A stretch of 64,000 nt of DNA, from positions 124,001 through 188,000 of the forward strand of contig MU853190.1 in assembly GCA_033085395.1 (NCBI GenBank). The letters are read 5' to 3'. Positions within the stretch are counted from its first letter, which is position 1, and each line of letters starts with the position of its first letter. Positions 55,661-64,000 of this stretch are shown here, piece after piece. The notes beneath the pieces are model-generated. The model saw only the letters and a program-made list of their open reading frames with translations. It did no database searches and was not told the DNA's origin. This DNA is from Xanthoparmelia taractica (taxonomy: Eukaryota > Ascomycota > Lecanoromycetes > Lecanorales > Parmeliaceae). The position numbers were made by a program, and so were the translations under genes.

Positions 55661-58600
55661 TCGGCAATGATTTTGGTTGAGTTCTACCCCTAGCCCCAAT
55701 CATCGTCACCGGGTATCCTTGCCACTCCTTCAGTTGGTAGTAGCGGACCGAAAACCAAGTAGGTATATCGCGCCCCTGTCAGTCCTTGACCCATCCTCAC
55801 ATATACCCTTTGCCCATTTGGGTGAGCAAGCCACCTTATTTCTGTTTTCCTCCATGGTGGTGATAACCCAGTATCCATTGGCAGCGTCTGAGCACAAGTA
55901 TACTCGTTATGCTGGTTTGATTACAATCGCTGGCACTTCCTCATGATGGTGCATCGGATATGCTGAATGAATGGTGTAGTTGTTGACTGGTTTGAAAATT
56001 GTGAACGACTCTTAGCAACAATGATCTCTTCTTTTTCGGTGGAACATCTCTCCTAGCACCGCAAGTATTAATCTAGCAATCTAGACCTCTCTAGCAAATA
56101 CAGACAGTCTTTCGTGATTGAGTACGATATCGTCAATGTGGTATCTCATTGGCTTAGCAGTCCCATGTAACTCGCGAGCCCATCCATTCAGGCGATGACT
56201 TATCCATCATCTTGGGCATTGGTGGTCCTAGCCATTTGAGTCTTCCAGTTTACGTCCCTTTTGGCTATCCTTAGCATGATTCACCGAGTTGCCCTTGATT
56301 CGTGGAAATTCTTCGTTTTCTCCCAGCTGCGGCTGCTAAAGCGCTTGACAAGCGGATTCGATCACTATCTCAGCGTTCCCAATGCTCACCTTGGTTGGGC
56401 TGTTGCTGCTACTGCCTTCGCCCTTAAGTAGTTCACCGTAGTGGTGACGATTTGTAGTTTGCCTGTCGTCCAGTCTTTCAGTTAAAGAAGATCTAAACAG
56501 TCGTCTCCCAGCCTCTGGGCGAGTCGAGATCAATTTCTTCAAGATTATATGCTTTAGCGCAAGACATTTTCGCATTGGTCACTGCGGGTAGAGAACAGTG
56601 ACTGAATGAGCAAGGTCAACAATCATCTGTGCTTCCTCGGTATATTGTAGATGACATCCAGGCATCAAAGAAATGTTCCTCTAGTGCCAAAATGTCCGGC
56701 TGGACACTATTGGAATAAAGAATTTGGTCCGGCAGACATACGCGATTCCGAGTTTATTATGTAGTAGACGTGCTGTGCAGGTCTGCTCGTAGAGAACCAG
56801 GGGATCCTAGTCTCCAGATGGTTTTCAAGATCATCGCATCCTCTTCCGCCAGGTTAACGAGCTCGAGCGTTATACTCAGCTTATTATGAGAATCCACAAG
56901 CAAATGACTAATGGACTTAGCGAACAAAGCAAGCAATTAGGGAAAAGTACGGGAAGGTGATCGTTATACTTGTCCGCTCACAGATATTGTTTACGTGACT
57001 GCAGAGTCATTCAGCCCAGATCAGACCCGTACATTCGAACACGCTCTCTTTCTCTACCGGGGCGATACCGAAACAGTCTTAAAATATCCTCGTCGGTTCT
57101 TCTCAATGTTTCTGGCATCCGGCCCACTTTCGATCACCTATCTCTTTCTCCTCAAGCTTCCCTTCCAGCGTGAACCGGGACACGTTCACCCTGCTTCGAA
57201 GGCCAAGACACGCGAACAGCGGTGAGTAGAGAGAAAGCGTCCCGCAGACGGTGGCCAGTCAAGATAAGAAAAGAGATTGAAAAACTTGTCCTGCAACAGA
57301 GGTCCAGCGAAAGCAAGTATCAAAAGCAAGTAGCTTCTCGATGTGGATGGCGGAAAGAAGTCTTCATTAAACCTCGCTCCAAAGTAACGCTCCCATCTTG
57401 TTGCATGCTGAATGGCCATTGAGGTTGTCATAACAGCGAAGACCACGTCGTGATTAGTGTGTGTGTGTTTGAATTCTCGTGACATCTTCGTACTTCTCCT
57501 GTGTTCTGCCTGCATTAGCATTTGCTTATCTCTACTCAATTTCCATGCCAAGGCATCTTTTTTTCGTCTTCGGTGAAGTGCAGCAATAGCCCTCACCATC
57601 ACGATCCAATGGCATCCGCTTCTCGAACACGGAGAGTCTCGTACGAAATTCCTCCTGCAGCCGCTACGGACGAGCAACTGGTCTGCCGGACGGCTGTATA
57701 TCATCAATCCCGATAGCAAGATCGAGATCGATCAAAAATCCTTCCTCTTCTCTCTCGTTTGACTTTGAGTTTCTTGCTTGAATGCAGCTTCGAGTTGATT
57801 TCGGAGACGAGCAGAAGATATTTGGACGGTGGCTTGGAAAAAAGCCGAGACGAGAATGAAAGAAAAATTGCGATAATATCGCCGAGAATAAAGCTCCTAG
57901 CCAGCTTCGATCCGAGAGAATCAATTATATCATCCTTGGTGTATATATCCCAAATTAAAACAAATCGCTGGATCGACTCAATCTACTCATGGAACTTATC
58001 GGTTGCCGCCTTTAGTCAGAACTCTCATGCCGAAAGCGGACTTTGTGTCGATGTAGGATGTTGTTTACGACTCGAGTCTTGAACGAACGGATCATGTCAA
58101 TGTCAATGAGAGAAGTTTCGCCCCCTACGGAAGAGATCAGCATATTATTTGACTTCCAGTGAAAAGATCGATTGGGTCTCCCGCGCAGAGTTCTCAGGGT
58201 GTGCGTCTGAGGCTGCTTCCTTAAGATCTGCCCGAAAATGCAGGCTGTCAGTCCAGTTCGATCCGTCTTTCCGCATTTCATGATTTTGCGTAAGTATACT
58301 GTATTCAAGACCCAACAGCAAAGTCGTGAGAGTTGAAGTGTCGAAACGAATCATGCCATATGCAGAGGGCATGTTCGGATATTGTGATGAGTGTTAATAT
58401 TTGACTGCATAACGCATGCAAATCACGGAGTTTGGAAAATTGGAAATGTAATAAGAAGACGCACGCGGCTCGACGGTCCTCCTTTATTGATTTCTTCTGA
58501 CGTGCACGGATGAAGGCGAATGAGAACTTGCTGGGACTCCACCTCTTAAAGTTTTATGAACGAGTGACAAGCTAGAGTGACGATGGATACAGACTGTCCC

Positions 58601-59887
58601 ATTTCATTCTCATTTCGGCACACCCTTTGGAAGAAGTCTCTGGCTTCGCTGCTGTTTTGGTCTTCTTTGGCCTGTATCATCTGCGATATGGGATTCATCC
58701 ATTTTACCTCGGCACGGATCTCGTAGCAAATCATTTGGAAACTGCATGGGATAGATCTTATAGTCGGCCGATGTTGATCGCTTCAGAAAGACCACCAAAA
58801 ACGTCGTCATATCGGTTCGTAGTGTTTCTGATCACCTTCGCTCGCCAAGTATGGTGGTTGCCTTTAACATGAAGCTCGCTCGCCCTGAGCAGGCTCAGAC
58901 TGGTGCTTTACTTTCGGTGCAGGGTCCTTGATGAGTAGAAATTGTCCTTTGTGCCCCATTGCCAATCGGCACTGACCTAGCAAATGAGTATCTCCCATAC
59001 GCGCAAAGAATCAAGTGAAATGGTGGTTGGATATCGAAGCTAAATGATGAGCTCGAAAATCGCGGGTGATTGTGTCAAGTACATTGTACTTCAGCCAAAG
59101 ATGCTTTCTGTGAACTCCCTTGGAATGGAGTGTTCGAGACCACTTCGATAAGGCATAGCTGTTTTGACCAGGAGTCATAGACTTTGAATAAAATAATTGA
59201 GGGTAGAGAGATCTTGTATGGTGCATTCCTCGAGCGTCGTAATCACTTGACTAAAAGCGAGCGTATCATATCTGTCAGAGCGCTCATAAAACCAGTCTCT
59301 TTTCTCCTTCTTTTTGTTTGGGATGTGAGCCAACCTGTAGAGGAAGGACTTGGTTTTCATTCATGCCAGTCCTTGTCTGCGAAGACTCCATCTCATAAGC
59401 AGGTTTCAATGATCTCCACGAGTCTCAAGCTGGCAACTGAAGGACATCCTCATCAGCATACTTGATATACTTTCGACGTCAGTCTGTTGGTAAGTGCGGC
59501 AGAAAGTTGACCTTGCTGTCATAGCGAAACCAATACCGATCATTGTCCTACTCCTGCCAGCGAGACATGTGTTTCGCGACGTGTCCTCCTTCGCAGTGGT
59601 CTACTTCGGGCATAATGAGAATTTGCAACATGATTCCTGTAGGAGTGAAGTTTGAATGGCTTCGGCGTGGTTCTGAGTCGTGTTGTTACTCCAGCTGGCC
59701 GTGCCGATCGGGCTTGGAGCATTTCTCCGGAACGAGCAGTTGAGCAAGGCGTAGAAGAGGATGCGCGTGGTGGGGGTCTTGTACCAAGGGAAGTCATGGA
59801 AGGAACTACTCAGTGATCTTCGTTACCACTCCAGTGGCTTGATCACTTACCATGAAGGTAATAATAATCGAAAACCGGTTTCTGTGG
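55661..59887. other. Long gene-poor stretch
   Basis: No gene supported. A 177-codon minus-strand frame at 57186-57719 and several of 80-107 codons are unrecognised and overlap one another. Confidence 0.45.
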
Positions 59888-60363
59888 AAGGAAGGAAAGG
59901 TAAGGGGAGTATTTATATGTAGGAGACTTGCATTAAAATTCCCTCAGTGAAGACCGAAAGGCACTCCGTGAAGCAGACGATGATGATCCTCTCGGTCTGT
60001 GTGATTATCAGTGAAGCAACCCAAGGATAGAGTTCGATCCTACAGGTACTCCTTAAAAATTTTAAGAGGTCAACTTAGCGCTAGTTAAAGAAGGATCTCT
60101 TTTGAGAAGAAGAAAGAAGAAAGGAAGAGAAGGGGGTATTTATATGTAGGACACTCAAACTATAACAGCTTCATCTGTTTCCTCAGTGAAGACGGAAACA
60201 TATCCTTTGAAGCAGACGATGATGAATCCCTCGGCCTCTGTGATTGTCAGTGAAGCAACCCTAAAGACATTACCAAAATTTCACAGTTGCCAATGTTGGC
60301 GATAGATTTCAATCCTTCAAGGTCTCCATATACCGAAAGGTAAAGTCAGCGCCAGTCAATATC
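59888..60363 (+). repeat. Tandem direct duplication, two diverged copies
   Basis: Copy 1 is about 59888-60090 and copy 2 about 60121-60363. Both contain GTATTTATATGTAGGA, CTCAGTGAAGAC, AAGCAGACGATGATGA, CAGTGAAGCAACCC, a GATAGA...TTC...ATCCT block and a GCGC(T/C)AG(T) end. Copy 2 has about 45 bp extra after GCAACCC. Non-coding; no terminal inverted repeats. Confidence 0.8.
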
Positions 60364-62056
60364 GAGTCGAACCTCAATGTAGCCCCGTCAGGCACAAGAT
60401 AGCTGTAGGGGCGTTTTTGGGCGGGATAAGGGGCTCTCTTCTGCCTTATGCTAAGATTCGCTGCCCAAGACCAGCTTATTTTGGGATCATGGTCATTGGA
60501 GCTGCGAGAAGCTGATCCAGACTGCTTGCGGCTCGCTCAACACACTCAGAGTTTGGGAACTGCTGCTTCTAAGGAGGATATCGTATTGCCTTGTTTGTGA
60601 AATCTTTCTTCGACCCTGGACACTGCAGTCTGCTCGCTGCGCAAAGTCAAAGCTTCCTTATGTTCCCAGTACGTGTAAGCGGGGAATAAGGTCCCGCATA
60701 AGATGTCAGAGAAAAAGATTTTGTAGTGGATTAAATCCGCGTGTTGATGCCTTGCACGAAAGATCCTTGACTATAACTTTGAAGACAATGGACTCTTGTA
60801 TACGTAGTCGCAGAAAATAATGACAAACAGACGCAAAACGTGATGGATGAATTTTCGGACCTTCACTCATTTGCTCCAACTATAACACACCAGTAGCAAT
60901 CAGATCGCCTGTGACAGAAGCTATCCATGTCTGTGTTATGTGAAGACCAGACCGATGGCAGAAATGTGAAATATCCTTGCTGAACTCCTCAGCTTGGCCC
61001 GATTTATATGTAGAGCCTTCCCATTCTGTCAATTTTCCCGTCACCTATAATGAACAAGAAGACGGTAACAGGGATGAGCGATGTACAGTAGCAAGTCCTG
61101 TACACCTCCTTCGCCTGAATTTCTCTCAGGCCTCAACACAAACACCGCCCCCTACTCCACGATCAGCAATAAAACTCTTACCAAGGTCTTCGCTCGAAAA
61201 GAAAATGCAAATATCACATCCGCAACACCAAATCACAATTGAAACCCTGTGTAATAAGTCGCCGCCCCCCTTCCCCCCCTCCGTGTCCATTCAGATAGAC
61301 ATAAAGGCCAATCGTGAAGTACTCTGAAGTGACATAGAATCCCCGACGTAAAAGGTTTCTTAATTAAAGCATAGGAGCACGCCGAAGCAATACCCCGCTT
61401 CGTGTTCAAGACAGCCGAAGACTTTGAATGAGGCCTCGTAGTGCCAGGTAGGGTGGTTCTATTACACGACCTAAATCGCCCACAGCAACCCCATCCCAGC
61501 GCAAAGAGATGCGTCGCATCAGTAGCATCATCAGTGCTGGCTTTATGTTCGCAAGTACCCTGCCTGTAGTTGGCCTCCGGACCATGCCACTTGTAAGATT
61601 ACTTAGTTCGCACCCCAAAAAAAAAAAAAAAAAGGGGGTAAGAATGCCGCCACGCTAGTCCCATTCGAGGTTTTTCATTTCCGTGAGCGTTGAATCTCGT
61701 GCCCTACTTGGCCGGAGCCAGCATGATTCGGCCCAAGCTAAGGCGCAGGTCGCAGCACTAGCCTTAACTCTAAATCCAAAAGCCCGAATGATCTAGTGGG
61801 TGCTACGAAGTACCTAGCCGCATGATGGGACGGAATTCCTACCGCTCCAATATAACTGCTATGCTAACCAAACTTCAACGCCCTAGCTTTGGAGTAGCAA
61901 GGATCTAGGAAGACCTGAAAGAATGGTCATGGTTTGATTTGATTTGATTAGGTGGGATACTGAATGGTAATGCGACTGTGGTGCTCGTTGTGTGAACGAG
62001 CGAAGCTCAAGATAGGAGGCTATCAACACTACTATCTACGCAGGTAGTCGCAACAT
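60364..62056. other. Intergenic with a long poly-A run
   Basis: The 116-codon plus-strand frame at 60977-61327 is unrecognised. A run of about 17 A followed by GGGGG lies at 61617-61640. Near 61935 there is a TTTGATTTGATT repeat. Confidence 0.5.
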
Positions 62057-64000
62057 TCATCCCGTCCTTATCGCTTTCAAGCCCATACACTCATCGTACC
62101 TATCTCCCAACAACATCGCCCACTGCTCGTCCTTGCAAATCGCTTGTATCAAATCATTCGCCTTGAGAACCCTCTCCTTCCACATCTCATGCCTCGCATC
62201 CGGCTCCTCGGTTTTCTTCTTATTCTTCGTGATCCGTATCGTAGATGTCATCTGCTCAGCGCTGTGCGAAACGATTGTCATCTGCAGGTAGTCTGTCCCT
62301 TGGATTTGGGTGGCCACGTGCTCCGGAGCGTCGATGCCGCCCCTGACATCAGCCGTTTCTCGGTAAGGGTCTACGAGAAAAGCGTCCAGCTCGAGACAGG
62401 TGGCACAACCGTATGGCCTTGTGGGCCCGGCACATCCAAGAGGCGGGCAGGTGAAGTCGGCGGATGGCGTTGGAGGTTCTTTGCCGATGTAGCGGATGAT
62501 GAAGAGGGAGATCACTTGTTGGAACTGCCATTGGTAGCTTTGCGTCGTCAGCGGGATGAGGTAATCGTGCATCACCATGAGCAGCTGCTTGAGATAGGGT
62601 AGGAAGACGTGTTGTAAGGTAGGGGCGTTAGCTATACGGGCGTCTAGCCAGATTTGCCGTAGGAGTGCATGCTCTTCGTTATAAAGACCCGTCGCAACAC
62701 AGCAACGCACCAAACGTGCCATACAGTCTGCTTGTAACGTTTGCTGTTCTTGAGCAAAGGCATACATCGCTCGAGATGGGAGCCAGGGATGAACAGACTT
62801 GTTGCGGGCACCTCGTACGCATAAAGCTGGCACTGCGGCGGAGAGAATCTCGGCAAGAAGATAGGTGGCTTGTCCGGCGTCGATGTTGTTCTGTACAAGA
62901 TTATCGTGGAGGGAGAAAGCAAACTCGATGGCGAAATCGTGGTTTGAGCTATGCCTCTTTGCGAAAGAAGTAATCCTGCTAGTTTCAGCATTGCGTTCAA
63001 GGCTGGCTTGAGGGCAGGCCATACCGGTGAATATCCATGGCTTTGGCGAACTTCTTGGCGACGCTGACCAGGACAGCCCCATCATTGTCCTCGACTCGCT
63101 CTATGTCACTCAGAGCTTGCTCAACTTGGTCTCGAAACCAATCGTCGACAATTTCCATGCTCTCTTGTGGCTCCTTTTGTGTTTCACATCCATCACGAAT
63201 GCTCTGTAAGATGATGTAGCGGTCTTGGAAAGAGTCGATTTTGGTCAATGCTTGATTGAGCCTAGACATTCAATTAGCGATAATGAAAAAGCATTGAGAA
63301 GTGATTTGGCTGCTCACGATTTCCTATACGACAAGAAATCGGCAAGCTCCATGGTGCTGCCAACGTCTTGCCATCTTGTAAGCGGTAGCATTCTTGGATT
63401 CAAAGTGACAGCCTTGTCAAATAGGTCGAGGTCTCGAAGTCTGAGGGAGGCGTAGACGACGGCTTCCAGCATGTTAGATTGCCGATACCATTCTTCTGGA
63501 TCTCCACGGTATAAATCGCTGGCAATCCACGAGCCGATGTTGGTCAATTGGTTCTTGCACGCCAGTGCCAAGCCCCAGCGTACATTTATCTCCGTCCCTG
63601 TCAGGTCCACTCACGATTGGTCTAGGTCTGCTGACTGTGTTCTGATCCATTCATTGAGCGCCTGAGGATCAGCATTCTCAGTTAAAAATCTGAAGCGGTG
63701 TCCTTCTGGCATGATTACCAATACCTGTCTCTGTTGTGAGCTACAGCTATTGAGAGCGGTTCGCAAAGAGGAACCCGGAACAGACTCACCCAGTCCAGGA
63801 AGATTTTCGAAGTGTCAGCTTGAAGGGTTGGCGATCCTTCAGCAGGACTGGGATAAGGATTTCGAGGAGCGATGGTACGATGGTATCTTTCCTTGAGGAG
63901 ACTCTTCTGGATAATGCCTTCTCTTCCCACAGTAACAGGCTTGCTGACAACTAGACCACCATTGAGGTCACGTATTTCGTGAAGACTGATGGCCATTTTC
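62057..64000 (-). CDS. Large protein, C-terminal part; cut by window edge
   Basis: A multi-exon minus-strand gene whose start lies beyond 64000. The last exon is 62057-62975. The one before, 63025-63261, joins it across a GTATGG...CAG intron with a CTGAAAC branch, rebuilding MDIHRITSFAKRH. Earlier exons lie in about 63318-63610, about 63614-63715 and from about 63780 to the edge; their exact joins are uncertain. The tail holds LPYLKQLLMVMHDY, IIRYIGKEPPTPS, a Cys-rich CPPLGCAG...CATCLELDAFLVDP stretch and a Lys-rich ITKNKKK. This arrangement resembles the C-terminal half of large uncharacterised fungal proteins that, as I recall, carry a 2OG-Fe(II) oxygenase domain at the N-terminus. That domain would be outside this window, so the assignment is provisional. 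Confidence 0.6.

Noticed and set aside
57186..57719. 177-codon minus-strand frame
   Set aside because: No recognised motif and competing frames; length alone is not enough.
1..64000. tRNA and rRNA genes, CRISPR arrays
   Set aside because: I saw no convincing tRNA B-box context, rRNA text or spaced direct-repeat array; CRISPR is not expected in a fungal nuclear genome.

Overview
The window reads as nuclear DNA of a filamentous ascomycete (Pezizomycotina). Genes carry short introns (about 40-110 nt) with GT(A/G)(A/T)G donors, CTNA(A/C)-type branch sites and YAG acceptors. The gene families are typical of moulds: CCC1-type iron transporter, Rad10, AtaL/DUF1857, F-box, short-chain dehydrogenase, GFA, LaeA/UMTA-type methyltransferase, KP4-like and aerolysin-like secreted proteins. 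One AT-rich block is nearly free of CA/TG dinucleotides, the classic footprint of repeat-induced point mutation (RIP). I cannot name the species.

Layout. 0-9 kb is gene-rich: a small two-exon gene, a CCC1/VIT1 iron transporter, RAD10/ERCC1, a small conserved protein, an AtaL-type protein and a nine-exon succinyl-CoA synthetase alpha-beta fusion. 9-17 kb has no intact gene and holds coding relics, some like a SNF2 helicase. 17-21.3 kb has an F-box gene, a 5'-truncated nucleoside hydrolase and a small secreted protein. 21.4-24.3 kb is a transposon nest: a 545-bp inverted-repeat element, a 1.93-kb TA-flanked element with long inverted repeats and a RIP-like core, and a 98-bp insertion in one of its arms. 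25.5-34.5 kb holds a lectin/aerolysin-like secreted protein, a new-looking two-zinc-cluster protein, a small N-myristoylation candidate, a dehydrogenase and a GFA protein. 35.9-36.2 kb has two nested TGTTGG-ended elements. 37.2-38.1 kb is a methyltransferase pseudogene. 39.2-40.3 kb encodes a KP4-like protein with Kex2-type repeats in front. 40.3-62 kb is mostly gene-poor, with a decayed tandem repeat, a hAT-type MITE, one intact gene with an HExxH motif split by an intron, a decayed helicase-like gene and a direct repeat. The right edge cuts a large gene whose tail resembles fungal 2OG-Fe(II) oxygenase-type proteins.

No biosynthetic cluster or operon-like unit is evident; genes look independent. 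Exon borders were read by eye and may be off by a base or two. Three items look most worth following up: the Kex2-repeat/KP4 fusion, the succinyl-CoA synthetase fusion that appears to lack its ATP-grasp core, and the dated series of nested transposon insertions.
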